Positions 7,992 through 18,478 of a stretch of 64,000 nucleotides of DNA are shown here, piece by piece (the stretch's first letter is position 1; every line of letters begins with the position of its first letter). This DNA is from Treponema sp. (GTDB taxonomy: Bacteria; Spirochaetota; Spirochaetia; Treponematales; Breznakiellaceae). Both the position numbers and the translations under genes were made by a program. The notes below the pieces were generated by a model. The model worked only from the letters and a program-made list of their open reading frames with translations, was not told where the DNA came from and did no database searches. The stretch spans positions 63,604-127,603 of the forward strand of contig WQSW01000001.1 in NCBI GenBank assembly GCA_009787695.1, read 5' to 3'.

Positions 7992-10778
7992 TTAATCAAA
8001 TAAAGAGGGGGCATCATCATTTTTTTTGGAATTACCGGAAGTCTTCTTTTTTCCTTTCTCATTTGACACATTCGTTTTTGGCTGGCTATCTTCCGGCAAA
8101 GAAATACCTGCATTCTGCATTTTTTTCCATTGAACTAAAATATTAAGCGCTTCAAGAGGTGTCATCTGCTCAGGATCAATTTCCTTTAGTAATCGATCAA
8201 ACATACTTTGCGCTTCGGATTGTTCGCTGTTTTCAGATAACAGCTCTTTTTCTTTGGTTAGCATATTTCCTGAAAAAGTATCAGTTAAATCGGTATCACG
8301 CTCTTTTAAGAGTTTCATGATCTGCCCTGCTCTTTTTAAAACTTCCTGCGATAAACCTGCTAAACGCGCTACATGAATACCGTAAGATTCGGCTGTCGGT
8401 CCTTCTTTTAGTTTGCGTAAGAAAATTATTTTTTCACCTTGCTCAATTACTTCCATAGAGCGGTTTGCAAGATGAGGATGAGCCAGCAGCGAAAGTTCAT
8501 GGAAATGTGTTGCAAATAACGTTCTGCAACCTATGCGGTTAAGTAAATCTTCGCTGACAGCCCATGCAATGGAAAGACCGTCGTTTGTGCCTGTACCTCT
8601 TCCTACCTCGTCCATAATAACAAGGCTTTTGTCTGTTGCTGTATTTAATATAAATGCCGTTTCATTCATTTCTACAAGAAAGGTTGATTCTCCCCTCGCT
8701 AAATTGTCAGATGCGCCTACCCTGCAATAAATTCTATCGCAGATGCCTATTAAAGCCTCTGTAGCCGGTACAAAACTGCCCATCTGCGCCATTATCGTAA
8801 TAAGGGCTGCAGAACGCAGATATGTTGATTTTCCTGCCATGTTAGGACCTGTTATCATTGCAAACGAAATTTTTTCTTCTGTTCCATTTTTGCCTGAGTT
8901 TAGCAAAATATCATTTGGTATATAATCGCCTCTGCTAAGGTGCGCTTCCACTACAGGGTGGCGTCCTTCATAAATTTCCAGTTTTCCGCTTTCATTTAAT
9001 ACAGGACGTGTCCAGCCTCTGATTGAAGCGGCTTTTGCAAGTGATGCCGCTGTGTCCAGTTCCGCTAAAAGATGAGATGCGGCACAAAGAAAAGCCAGAG
9101 TTTTTTTTGCTTCTTCCCGGATAGAAATAAAAAGTTTTTTTTCTAACTCAATTACCTTGTCTGATGCACCGTTTATCTCTGATTCAAGAGCGGCTAAACG
9201 ATCTGTCGTGTAACGTTCGCCTCCTACTATCCCCTGCCGCCTTATAAAATGTTTTGGAACACGCGTTAAATTTGTTTTTGTCACTTCAAAAAAATAACCT
9301 ATTAAACGGTTATAACGTATTTTTAAACTGGATATTCCTGTCGCTTGTCTTTCTTCTTCCAGATACTGTTCCAGAATTTGCCTTGAGTTATCTCTTATAG
9401 AACGCAGGTTATCCAGCTCTTCGTTGTATTTATCTTTTATTAAATTGCCTTCGTTAAGCACTATAGAAGGCTCATCGCAAATTCCTTTCTCTAATAAATC
9501 TCTTAATTGCCAAAGAGAGTCATAATCTATCTTATCTTCTTTTGTTTCAAAGTTTATTTTTTCTTTATGTTCATTATTTTTAATAATATCATCGTTTATA
9601 ATTTTAAAATTTGAAATTGCCGTTTTAATTGCAATCATGTCTCTTCCGTGTGCTTTATCCATTGCAAGTCTTGAACACAGCCTTTCAAGGTCGGGGGTTT
9701 TCCCTAACATTTCGCGTAACTTGCTTAGAACACCTTGATCCCGGTACAGTACTTCCGTCATATCAAGACGTTTATTGATCTTGTTTAAATCACGCAGAGG
9801 GTGAAGTATTCGCCTTTTTAAAAGCCTTCTTCCCATTGAACAGCGCGTTTCATCCAGTACTTCAAAAAGAGAAAAACGTACATCTGCATCTCTTTGATTA
9901 TATAAAAGTTCAAGATTTCTTTGAGTTGATTCGTCTAAACCTAAATATTCGCAGTCTTTATATAATTTTAGTGTTCTAATATGCGGTAATAAACTTTTAG
10001 AAGTAGTATCAAGATAATCAAGAAGAACTCCTGCAGAAAGAATCTGTGCGCTGTTTTCATCTAAACCCAAACCTTTAAGGTTTGAAAGACCAAATTGTTT
10101 TTCTAATCTGGACTTAGCCTGCACAGAATCAAAAAGCCAGTCTGCCCATCGGTTTAAAATAAGAGAGCTGCTTCTTTCATAAATAGCACTTGCTATATTT
10201 TCTTCCTCTTCTAAAAGTGATTCTTGAATAAGTATTTCTTTTAATGATAAACGTTCCAGTTCCTGACGAAATAATTGAGACTCATCTTTTTTAAATGATG
10301 TGGCAAAAAACTCTCCTGTAGAAAGATCGATATAAGAAAAAGAAAGGGTATTGGCAGTCCTTGCAAGACAGCCAAGATAATTAGATGATCCTTTATCAAG
10401 AAAATCTTCATCTACAGTAGTGCCGGCTGTTATTATTTCTACAACATCGCGTTCAATTACTTTTGTCCCTTTACTGGGAGACGTAAGCTGTTCGCAAATT
10501 GCAATTTTTTTTCCAAGTTTTAAAAGACGCGACACATAGGTTTTTGCCGCATGATACGGAACACCGCACATGGGAAGACCGCCTCTGCTTGTAAGTGTAA
10601 GGTTTAAAAGAGAGGAAACTTCAACAGCGTCTTCTGCGAACATTTCATAAAAGTCGCCTAAACGAAAGAAAAGAATATTCCCTTCTTGTTGTTTTTTTAT
10701 ACGCCTGTATTGCTCAAGCATTGGGCTTACTTTAGGCGTGTCCTGCAAACTCTGTTTGTGCAAACCCTGTTTGTGCAA
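7992..10778 (-). CDS. mutS: DNA mismatch repair protein MutS
   Basis: Recognises mispaired or looped bases and starts mismatch repair with MutL. 928 residues, near the upper range for MutS1. The mismatch-reading F-x-E motif is at residues 43-45 (GDFYEMF). The clamp and lever regions follow, then the ATPase: Walker A MITGPNMAGKSTYLR, Walker B VIMDEVGRGTGTNDG, and THFHEL. The C-terminal tail is lysine/serine-rich. It starts with TTG at 10778 with GAGGT eight bases upstream. The first codons contain a 15-base direct duplication (LHKQG/LHKQS) that supplies two more in-frame TTG codons. The ATG giving MLEQYRRIK (residue 20) is a less likely alternative. Follows skp by 22 bases. Confidence 0.96.
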   Translation of the reverse strand: MHKQGLHKQSLQDTPKVSPMLEQYRRIKKQQEGNILFFRLGDFYEMFAEDAVEVSSLLNLTLTSRGGLPMCGVPYHAAKTYVSRLLKLGKKIAICEQLTSPSKGTKVIERDVVEIITAGTTVDEDFLDKGSSNYLGCLARTANTLSFSYIDLSTGEFFATSFKKDESQLFRQELERLSLKEILIQESLLEEEENIASAIYERSSSLILNRWADWLFDSVQAKSRLEKQFGLSNLKGLGLDENSAQILSAGVLLDYLDTTSKSLLPHIRTLKLYKDCEYLGLDESTQRNLELLYNQRDADVRFSLFEVLDETRCSMGRRLLKRRILHPLRDLNKINKRLDMTEVLYRDQGVLSKLREMLGKTPDLERLCSRLAMDKAHGRDMIAIKTAISNFKIINDDIIKNNEHKEKINFETKEDKIDYDSLWQLRDLLEKGICDEPSIVLNEGNLIKDKYNEELDNLRSIRDNSRQILEQYLEEERQATGISSLKIRYNRLIGYFFEVTKTNLTRVPKHFIRRQGIVGGERYTTDRLAALESEINGASDKVIELEKKLFISIREEAKKTLAFLCAASHLLAELDTAASLAKAASIRGWTRPVLNESGKLEIYEGRHPVVEAHLSRGDYIPNDILLNSGKNGTEEKISFAMITGPNMAGKSTYLRSAALITIMAQMGSFVPATEALIGICDRIYCRVGASDNLARGESTFLVEMNETAFILNTATDKSLVIMDEVGRGTGTNDGLSIAWAVSEDLLNRIGCRTLFATHFHELSLLAHPHLANRSMEVIEQGEKIIFLRKLKEGPTAESYGIHVARLAGLSQEVLKRAGQIMKLLKERDTDLTDTFSGNMLTKEKELLSENSEQSEAQSMFDRLLKEIDPEQMTPLEALNILVQWKKMQNAGISLPEDSQPKTNVSNEKGKKKTSGNSKKNDDAPSLFD

Positions 10779-10800
10779 CGAAGTTTACCTCGTATTTATT

Positions 10801-11331
10801 TTAATTTCTTGATCTTGTATTTAAACTTTGAAGTACTTTATCTGTAATATCAACAGAAGGGCTGTGCCAAATAATACCGGGAGTATTTTTTAAATCAAAG
10901 ACAGCGGAATACCCTTCGCTTTCTGCGATAAACCGTATTTCATCGTGTACCTGCCTTAAAAATGAATCTGACTGCATCAAATTTGATTTTTGCCTTTCTA
11001 ATTCCGCCATTCTTGCCTGATAAAATTCCCTTAGATTTTCTGTTCTTCTGTTTATTTGAGCTTCAATCCTTATCATTTCAGATTGATCGTCACGCGAAAT
11101 AGCGTCTGCATGTCTTGATCGTAAGTCCTGTATCTCTTTTGTCATTCTGTCAATATCATTTTGAACTCTTGTTGCCCGTTCTTCAAACTCTCTTACAGCC
11201 CTTGAATCGCGGAAGAATGTAGTATAGACACGAGGTAAATCAATTACAGCTATCCTTGTTATTTGCTGACTGAAAGCAAATCCTACACATATTACATTTA
11301 ACAATAAAAAAAATACAACTTTTCTGTTCAT
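10801..11331 (-). CDS. skp: OmpH/Skp-family periplasmic chaperone
   Basis: 176 residues with a signal peptide (cleavage near GFAFS-QQ). The mature protein has the OmpH/Skp pattern: a short beta segment (RIAVIDLPRVYTTF), a long charged coiled-coil hairpin (about residues 40-125, rich in E, R, Q), then a terminal beta segment (YSAVFDLKNTPGIIW). Skp holds unfolded outer-membrane proteins in the periplasm and delivers them to BamA. Position directly after bamA (10 bases) matches this role and the treponemal gene order. AGAGG lies seven bases before the ATG. Confidence 0.9.
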   Translation of the reverse strand: MNRKVVFFLLLNVICVGFAFSQQITRIAVIDLPRVYTTFFRDSRAVREFEERATRVQNDIDRMTKEIQDLRSRHADAISRDDQSEMIRIEAQINRRTENLREFYQARMAELERQKSNLMQSDSFLRQVHDEIRFIAESEGYSAVFDLKNTPGIIWHSPSVDITDKVLQSLNTRSRN

Positions 11332-11341
11332 ACTGCAACCT

Positions 11342-13870
11342 CTAATAAGATAAATTAAAAGACATAACTAAATCCATTCCCAGCCATGGTTTATTCGGAT
11401 CACCGAAAAGCGCACCGGGCTCCCATTTAACATTTCCGTCTACAATTGAAAAACATTTTACTAAGCTAAGTCTAATCGGGAATTGCGGCATTGTAAACCG
11501 AAAACCTCCGCCGTAACTAAATCTAAAACTCTCTATTGTAAAATTAGGTTTATTACTGCTATTTGTTCCAAAATAATAACCTTGCTCTTCTTCTACCGCT
11601 GCCGCATCAAAGAAAAAATCAAATGCAATAAAACCCGGAACTACAGGAAAACGAAGCTCTACCCAGCTGTCAAAAAGTAAAAAACCTTTCTTTTGATATG
11701 CCCTGCTCCATCCCCTTCCTACAAACATACCGTCTATTGATAATTTATTTCTGTCTTCTATAGTCGGTAAATCTTTTCCGTCTCTGTTAAATTGAGTTAA
11801 CAATGTTGAAAGACCTGCATGCAAAGCCAGTACACTTTTAAAATTCCATTTTTCATTTACAGGAATGTCAAATAATTTAATAAAGTATTGGATTTTAGTA
11901 TCGGTTCTTATGTAATGTTCTCTTTCTTCATTAAAAAGCCCGTAAAGACTGAACCTTTGAAAAGCATAATATCCTTTGGAAGGATCATAGAAAATATCTC
12001 TTTGATCTAAAGATAATGATATATAGACTGAATTTCTTGGCGTCCATTGATTATTGCTTTGCCTAAGAGTTGGATCAAACGGTCTGAATAATTGATTGTC
12101 ATATTCATTTCTTAACATACCGAAACGAATCCCGCCATTAATACCGAATATGCCTAAGAAAGTAAACCAGCGGTAACCTGTCGAAAAACCGACAGATAAA
12201 TACCATTGATTATACTCCATTAAATAATCTCTTGTAGGCAGCCTGCTTCCGCTTTCATATTCATCTCTTGAATAAAAACCATCAGGAAATGCGTACTCTT
12301 CATCACCGTTAAAAAACGGCGGCTGGTTATCCATTGTTGCAAAGTTTCTTGTATAATTGACAGACAGATCAATTCCTAATGATAAAGGAAGACCGAATAC
12401 CCAGCGATGCAGATAATTTAATGAAAATGTTGTTGTATCAATTACCGATGAGTTTAATTCTGCGCCGAACTCATTTCCTGATCCGAAAATATTACGGTCA
12501 GTCCATTTAATTAATCCTGATATCGGAAATGTATCAGGATCTGCACTTCCGGAAAATGTTAAACCAAATTGAATGTCGGTTGTCGGTTGTTCTTCTAATG
12601 TAAAAACTAAATCCATAAGACTTTCCGCGCTTCCTGGAAGAGTGTCAGGCATTACATTAGAAAAATACTGAAGGTTGTATAAATTTCTTAATGCTTCCAT
12701 TATTTTTGTTCTGGAAAAAACATCTCCCGGTTCAAGAGGTATTTCCCTTAAAATTACTTCGTTCTTTGTTTTTTGATTCCCAATAATAATTATATTTTCT
12801 ACATAAGCTCTGCTTCTTTCGATAATAAAAATATTATAAGAAATCATATTTGTTTGACTGTTTTTATCCTGTACAGGCGATATTGTATTAAAAATATATC
12901 CGTTTTCATAATACAAATCCGCAACACGCTGTATATCCATTCCAAGTCTTGTCATATTAACTATTTCATCAACTTTAGAAGTGATAAGTTTTTGAAGCTG
13001 TTCTGTTGTGAATATAACATTGCCTTCAAAGGAAATCCCGCCGAATTTAAATTCATGCCCTTCTTCGATCATGAATGTAAGAATCATTCCTGATTTTTTT
13101 CCGTCTGCTTCAAAAGTGCGCGTAACATCTCTTACAACAGCATCAATATAACCTCTGTCGTGGTAATATTTGGTAACTGCATCTCTGTCTGCCAATAATT
13201 TTGCTTCTTGAAACGCGCCGTTATTTAAAAGTGATTTTGCTTTTAATGAAAGCTGCCCGCGCAATGCGTTACTTGAATATTTAGTATTACCTTGAAATTC
13301 AATTCTTGATATCGTAATTAATTCATTTTCTGTAATATGAAAATTAAGAGCTATATTTAAATCGTTTGTTTTTGTTTCTGATGTTGTAATAACAACATTA
13401 GGGTATCCTTTTTCTATGTATTTATTTTTTATCGCTTCTATATCTACCCTTACCTTCGCTTGATTATAAATATCGCTTACTTTAGAAGAGATAGTATCCA
13501 ATAACTCGGCGCGCCTTAAACCTTGATTACCAATAAAATTGATCCTAGAGATAATCGGACGTTCAATAACAGAAAATCTTATTATTATTTCACTGCCGTC
13601 TGCATTAGCACGATGAAGAGAGGGTTCTATATGTTCAAAATATTCCAATGCATAAAGTTTTCCCATTAGCTCAAAAAAGAGATTATCGGTAAAAACCTGT
13701 CCCTTATATGGATTCATCAATCCGTCAAGCTGAGATGTTGTAATGTTTTTAAGCCCGCTAAAAACAATTTCTTTTATTGGTTTTCCCTGATACCATTCAC
13801 TTTCGTCATTCTGTGCAAAGCATAAAACTAAAGGCATAAATAACAGAAAAACAAATACTCTAAATTTCAT
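11342..13870 (-). CDS. bamA: Outer-membrane protein assembly factor BamA
   Basis: Central component of the BAM complex that inserts beta-barrel proteins into the outer membrane. 842 residues: signal peptide (MKFRVFVFLLFMPLVLCFAQ), five POTRA-type repeats (about residues 30-430, each with the beta-alpha-alpha-beta-beta pattern and a conserved GN, for example RINFIGNQGLRRAEL and NIIIIGNQKTKNEVIL), then a 16-strand Omp85 barrel ending in an aromatic strand (DLVMSFNLSY). The barrel has the family motif VGRGW. The frame also allows TTG at 13873, but AGGAG fits the ATG at 13870 better. Lies 8 bases after tamB. Confidence 0.95.
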   Translation of the reverse strand: MKFRVFVFLLFMPLVLCFAQNDESEWYQGKPIKEIVFSGLKNITTSQLDGLMNPYKGQVFTDNLFFELMGKLYALEYFEHIEPSLHRANADGSEIIIRFSVIERPIISRINFIGNQGLRRAELLDTISSKVSDIYNQAKVRVDIEAIKNKYIEKGYPNVVITTSETKTNDLNIALNFHITENELITISRIEFQGNTKYSSNALRGQLSLKAKSLLNNGAFQEAKLLADRDAVTKYYHDRGYIDAVVRDVTRTFEADGKKSGMILTFMIEEGHEFKFGGISFEGNVIFTTEQLQKLITSKVDEIVNMTRLGMDIQRVADLYYENGYIFNTISPVQDKNSQTNMISYNIFIIERSRAYVENIIIIGNQKTKNEVILREIPLEPGDVFSRTKIMEALRNLYNLQYFSNVMPDTLPGSAESLMDLVFTLEEQPTTDIQFGLTFSGSADPDTFPISGLIKWTDRNIFGSGNEFGAELNSSVIDTTTFSLNYLHRWVFGLPLSLGIDLSVNYTRNFATMDNQPPFFNGDEEYAFPDGFYSRDEYESGSRLPTRDYLMEYNQWYLSVGFSTGYRWFTFLGIFGINGGIRFGMLRNEYDNQLFRPFDPTLRQSNNQWTPRNSVYISLSLDQRDIFYDPSKGYYAFQRFSLYGLFNEEREHYIRTDTKIQYFIKLFDIPVNEKWNFKSVLALHAGLSTLLTQFNRDGKDLPTIEDRNKLSIDGMFVGRGWSRAYQKKGFLLFDSWVELRFPVVPGFIAFDFFFDAAAVEEEQGYYFGTNSSNKPNFTIESFRFSYGGGFRFTMPQFPIRLSLVKCFSIVDGNVKWEPGALFGDPNKPWLGMDLVMSFNLSY

Positions 13871-13878
13871 CAAAACTC

Positions 13879-16800
13879 CTAAAATGACTTACTCCAGCTT
13901 AGAGTAATTGAATTATCGTTTACATACCAATTCTCAGGATGATACGGGAAAAAATCCCATCTGATATTGATAAATGGACTTTGTAATTCTATTCCAATAT
14001 CAGGTTCAAACCTTATTCCGCCTAATAAATCACTGTTTTCATCGTATCTCATTGTAATCATACCTTGAATGAACATATTTTGCCCAATGTACTTACCAAT
14101 AAAAACAGTTGTATTATCAAAATAGTTACCAAAACGGTTACTTCTGTTATTCTCAGAAGTTGGCGCGAACCCTCCTGTCGCACCTGTTGCAATTATATTT
14201 TGAACAAATCTTGTTCTGACAGTAAACATATCAAGACCGAAAAACTTCCTTACCTGCCGTTCAAAAATCCTTATAAAGTCTAATTGAGCGAAAATTTCAG
14301 AGCTTGCTGCAACCTGCGTTAAAAGATCCGTTGCAGAGGTAATTAAGAAACGCTGAGCCATTTCAGCACTTTCATACCCCTGACTGCTCATATTCTGCCC
14401 TAAAATTGAATATATTTCAAGCTGGGTCAAACTGGGAGAGGCTTCAAAACGGGGTTCAAAACTTAAAAGCGGCTTATTTTCGACAATCATTGTTATAGTA
14501 ACAGGCCCCGTTTCGGATCGGTCTCTGATTTCAGCCCTTGTGGTAAAACGCGGATCAAAATGGGTTTCGCTTTCCCTGAAAATAAGAGAGCCCTGCCTTA
14601 TATAAAAACTCCTGTCAAAGTAATACAATTCCCCAGACCTTATCTTTACATCGCTGTTTAATGAATATTGACCTGCCTGCGTATCAGAAGAAATATAAAT
14701 AGCTGTCCCCATCTCCGGGTTTGCTCTTAAAATAGGGCTTGAACTGGGCCAAACAAACTCAACCGCCGAGCCGGTTGTTATTTTTAAATCCAGTGCCGAA
14801 TACATTTCTTGATCTGCATAGATATCCCTTTCTTCTGCCAACTCATCAATATTTAAACCAAGAACCGCATTATTTGTTAAAAGATCACCTTTTAATTCAA
14901 ACATTGAACTTAATATATCAATTGTCATAAGCAGATTACCGGAAGCATATCCGTTTGCCAAAAAACCATAAATATTAAAATTATATGGTACCGGGTTTTC
15001 TTTTGGAACAATTATATCAAGACCGATAATTCCGGGTATCCAATTATCAAAAAGAAACCATCCTTTTACAATTCCGTTGCCGCTTCCTATAGCGGTAACA
15101 AAGGGTCCGAAAGTCATTTCATATCCTTGCGCTGTAATTGCAAACGGAACAAGACGCAAATCCTCGCTGATATAATTCGGTAATTGAAAACGCATGCTTG
15201 TCGCCCTTGCTGTCCCGAAAAATTCCGGATTTGTAAGAGGACCTCTTATATCAAAAGAACCTGTAATAAAACCTGCTGAGATATTAAAATCCGGAACTGA
15301 AACAAATACCGCCCAAATTGAAGCAAGGTCAATAAAAAAATTATTTGCTTGTGCATCGATTATACCGTTTTTATATGTTCCTGATATCGAACAATTTATA
15401 GGCATAGGGGCTGACATCCCTGCAAAAAAAACACCTTCAGAATCAATTTCCAGCCTTAACATATCTCTTACACCGCCTGAAAGAGAGAAAGCTCCTTTAT
15501 CTCCTGAAAACTTAAAAATAAACGGGTCTTGATTTTTTTTATCATATACTAAATTATCAATCCGTAATGTCCCGTTAAAAGTATTAAAAGCATTCCTTAA
15601 ATCAAACCATGAATCTGTATTACTGATATTCACATTTAAATTGATATTTCCTTCTATGCTTTTTTCCAAAAATATTCCTTCAACACTTGCTTGTCCGTTA
15701 GTTGAACCTTCTAAACGGTTAAACATAAATTCAGGCAGTACAGTTTGTAATTCCGCAATTTTTAAATTTAAATCCTGCACTAAAAAAATATCATTGTTAA
15801 ATTTTATTTTTACTGATGCTGAAACCGGAATATATTGGTAAGAAGTATTAAACGAAGAAATATCTGCAAATATATTAAATGAGTTAATTGAATCCCATGA
15901 TATTACAGCTTGAGCGCTGAGCAGCATGGGGGTAATATCATTCATATACCTGTTAATATGCATTTCATTAACTGAGACCCTTACATTAATTTTCTCATCT
16001 TTAAATATCCCTTCTATGTCGTAATACTCCCCTTGTGCACGCCCGTCGGTTGCATTAAAAATAAACTCAATATACGAAAAATCGTTATCCCATGAAAAAT
16101 CCGCGCTGCCTGCAATAACCCCTGCTAAATCGCTTAAAATAATTTCTCTGAAACTTGCCCCGTCTTGATTTGCATTTCCGGAAATTCGCAGGAATTCCGT
16201 TCCCAAAGACGCATTTTGACCTCGCACCGTAAACCTATTAAAATCAAGATTCCATAATTCCATTGAATTATATCTAAGGTTAAAAAAGAAATTTAAATAA
16301 ATAATTTGTGTTTGATCATCTCTTGTTTTTACAAGAAGCGGAAAATCTGCCGCTTCTATGAATCCTGAAATTTCATTATTTGCTATATTTCCGTATAAAT
16401 TTAGCCCGTTAGGATCGTTTATTATTAATGTTTTTTTATCAAAAACTTGCCCTTCTATATTCCATGATAAATCAAGATAACTTGCATTTACAGAAAAGAA
16501 TAATTCCATTGGATTAGAATAATTCATATTAGCAGAAACATTAAATTCTTTTTCATGCAAATTAAAAATTCCTTCACTTATTGTTATCTGCCTGTCTGTT
16601 CCTGAAACAGACAACATTCCAAGTGATCCGTTTAAATCCAATAAGATATTCGGCGCATTAAAAACAATATTTTTAAAATCTGTAGAAAAGAAAATTTCTG
16701 CATCAAATAATGTGTTTTGCAAAGTTGTATTAACAGGTGTAATATTAAAATAATCAACAAAGGGACGCGAAATCTCTGCAATTTCAAATAAAGAAACAGA

Positions 16801-18357
16801 AGCGAAAGTTAATGATGCTTCCAATTCGCTTTTTCCTTCTCTTTTTGATGTATCTCTTAGAATATTTTCATAAACAGCATCCAGATAAATTACGCCTTCA
16901 TTTTCCAAAAAGGCAGATAATGAGATTCCTGTATCATTATCCGCAGGAAAAAAAAGCAAGTTAAAATCATTTATTTGTGTTTTTGCAATTTTAATTATAT
17001 CACTTTTTATTTTAACTTCCATTTCATCGCTGGATACATTAAAAACAGCACTTAAACTTTCTTTTCCGGTAAGACTGAATTGATCAAAAATTAAAAACCC
17101 GTGAGGTTTAACTGTTTCAAATTCCATATTTCCCTGTGCTTGGATTTTTCCAAAAAACAAAACAGGGGTATTTGAGTTGTTTGTACCGGAAGATGTTATA
17201 CTAAAATCATCAATTTTAATTGATTTATCATTTCCGTTTAATTTAATAATTAAATCATTATTAGATTGATTGAATATTTTAGATATACCGTTTAAATTAA
17301 CATTGTAATCCATTTGTTTATCAACATAACCGATAAATGAACTGCCTGTTAAATGCAATTGTAATAAATTACTTGCCTCTCTTAATTGATTGGAAAATTT
17401 AATTTTATCCTGAATAAAAAAATTATTAAAATCTATGTTGGCAAAATAATCGTCTTTTTCCAGATCGTATGAATAAAAGTAATCGATATTTTTTTTATTT
17501 TCTTTGTTGTCTGATTCAATTTTAATCATACGATCTTTGAGCACAATGGAAACATTTTCAGGAAGAACTGAAAAAAGCATATTATTTTTTTTCTCTTCAA
17601 TTTGTTCCGAGCATATAAGATCATTAAAAGCAATATTAATTTTACTGTCACTGTTATCTGAAGAATATAATGCATCTAATCCTATATTTGTTTTAAACAA
17701 TAATGTTTTATTAAAAAGATTTTCAAATGTAATTTGTGAACCTAATTTTCCATTTAAAAATATTTTTTCATTTAAACGCCATAAATTAATATTCATATCT
17801 TCTATTTTGAATATTGTTCCGTTATTTTTTAACGACAAATTACATTGACGGATAAGATAATCAACATTCATAGGAAGGTACTGTGACAATATTTGCAATT
17901 GTTCTATTAAATCACTCTCGTTGGAAAAAAGAACATCGGCTAATTTTTTTAATGTATCCTTATCTCTTTCAGTATCTATAATAATTTGCGGGCGATCTAT
18001 TAAAACAGTGTTAATAAAAGTTTTTTTTCGCAGAACCATTTCGCGTAAAGAAAATTTAATACTTATGCGGTTTACACTGAAGAAAATTTCTTTGTCTTTC
18101 AGCAGTTTTAAGTTTCTGATATCAATAGAACCGAAGAAAGACGGGCGTAAAGATGAATAACGTATCTCCAATCCGGTAAATTCTTCAAGTTTTCCGATAA
18201 AATCAGTCTTTATTTGCTGAACAGCCTTGATTATTGAAGCTTGAATCGGGCGCATTCCAAGAATAGTTATTGTGATCAGCCAAATAAACAAGAGAATCTT
18301 AATATAAAAAGACCGGGGAAGCGTCTTTTTCCCGGATTTTTCAATGAAAAATGACAA
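13879..18357 (-). CDS. tamB: TamB-like translocation/assembly module protein (DUF490)
   Basis: 1492 residues. One N-terminal membrane anchor (about residues 18-40) is followed by a very long beta-rich AsmA/TamB-type body. It ends in the DUF490/TamB C-terminal domain, with the recognisable LTQLEIYSILGQNM and a final beta strand rich in aromatic residues (SITLSWSKSF). TamB proteins bridge the inner and outer membranes as a hydrophobic groove for lipid transport, and in treponemes the gene sits directly before bamA as here. It starts with TTG at 18357, with AGGG seven bases upstream. It probably heads the operon tamB-bamA-skp-mutS. Confidence 0.92.
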   Translation of the reverse strand: MSFFIEKSGKKTLPRSFYIKILLFIWLITITILGMRPIQASIIKAVQQIKTDFIGKLEEFTGLEIRYSSLRPSFFGSIDIRNLKLLKDKEIFFSVNRISIKFSLREMVLRKKTFINTVLIDRPQIIIDTERDKDTLKKLADVLFSNESDLIEQLQILSQYLPMNVDYLIRQCNLSLKNNGTIFKIEDMNINLWRLNEKIFLNGKLGSQITFENLFNKTLLFKTNIGLDALYSSDNSDSKINIAFNDLICSEQIEEKKNNMLFSVLPENVSIVLKDRMIKIESDNKENKKNIDYFYSYDLEKDDYFANIDFNNFFIQDKIKFSNQLREASNLLQLHLTGSSFIGYVDKQMDYNVNLNGISKIFNQSNNDLIIKLNGNDKSIKIDDFSITSSGTNNSNTPVLFFGKIQAQGNMEFETVKPHGFLIFDQFSLTGKESLSAVFNVSSDEMEVKIKSDIIKIAKTQINDFNLLFFPADNDTGISLSAFLENEGVIYLDAVYENILRDTSKREGKSELEASLTFASVSLFEIAEISRPFVDYFNITPVNTTLQNTLFDAEIFFSTDFKNIVFNAPNILLDLNGSLGMLSVSGTDRQITISEGIFNLHEKEFNVSANMNYSNPMELFFSVNASYLDLSWNIEGQVFDKKTLIINDPNGLNLYGNIANNEISGFIEAADFPLLVKTRDDQTQIIYLNFFFNLRYNSMELWNLDFNRFTVRGQNASLGTEFLRISGNANQDGASFREIILSDLAGVIAGSADFSWDNDFSYIEFIFNATDGRAQGEYYDIEGIFKDEKINVRVSVNEMHINRYMNDITPMLLSAQAVISWDSINSFNIFADISSFNTSYQYIPVSASVKIKFNNDIFLVQDLNLKIAELQTVLPEFMFNRLEGSTNGQASVEGIFLEKSIEGNINLNVNISNTDSWFDLRNAFNTFNGTLRIDNLVYDKKNQDPFIFKFSGDKGAFSLSGGVRDMLRLEIDSEGVFFAGMSAPMPINCSISGTYKNGIIDAQANNFFIDLASIWAVFVSVPDFNISAGFITGSFDIRGPLTNPEFFGTARATSMRFQLPNYISEDLRLVPFAITAQGYEMTFGPFVTAIGSGNGIVKGWFLFDNWIPGIIGLDIIVPKENPVPYNFNIYGFLANGYASGNLLMTIDILSSMFELKGDLLTNNAVLGLNIDELAEERDIYADQEMYSALDLKITTGSAVEFVWPSSSPILRANPEMGTAIYISSDTQAGQYSLNSDVKIRSGELYYFDRSFYIRQGSLIFRESETHFDPRFTTRAEIRDRSETGPVTITMIVENKPLLSFEPRFEASPSLTQLEIYSILGQNMSSQGYESAEMAQRFLITSATDLLTQVAASSEIFAQLDFIRIFERQVRKFFGLDMFTVRTRFVQNIIATGATGGFAPTSENNRSNRFGNYFDNTTVFIGKYIGQNMFIQGMITMRYDENSDLLGGIRFEPDIGIELQSPFINIRWDFFPYHPENWYVNDNSITLSWSKSF

Positions 18358-18370
18358 AAATTTACCCTAT

Positions 18371-18399
18371 TCTATAAATATAACATATTTTTAGTACAA
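18371..18399 (-). promoter_or_regulatory. Putative sigma-70 promoter of the tamB-bamA-skp-mutS operon
   Basis: On the minus strand, TTGTAC (18394-18399) and TATAGA (18371-18376) are separated by 17 bases, and the -10 hexamer ends 13 bases before the tamB TTG. Match is moderate and not experimentally supported. The distance would give a very short leader. Confidence 0.4.
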
Positions 18400-18438
18400 A
18401 TGTATCTAGTTAGGGTTCAAAAAAGAGACTTATTTCTT

Positions 18439-18478
18439 CTTTAAAGTGTTTCTTTCTGTCTTTTACTCCACTTTAAAG
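18439..18478 (-). terminator. Inverted repeat at the 3' end of the chemoreceptor gene
   Basis: CTTTAAAGTG (18439-18448) and CACTTTAAAG (18469-18478) form a perfect 10-base-pair stem with a 20-base loop. One arm lies inside the last codons of the chemoreceptor and the stop codon is in the loop. Downstream on the minus strand a T-run appears about 15 bases later. It may slow or end transcription before tamB, but the stem is AT-rich, so this is tentative. Confidence 0.35.
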
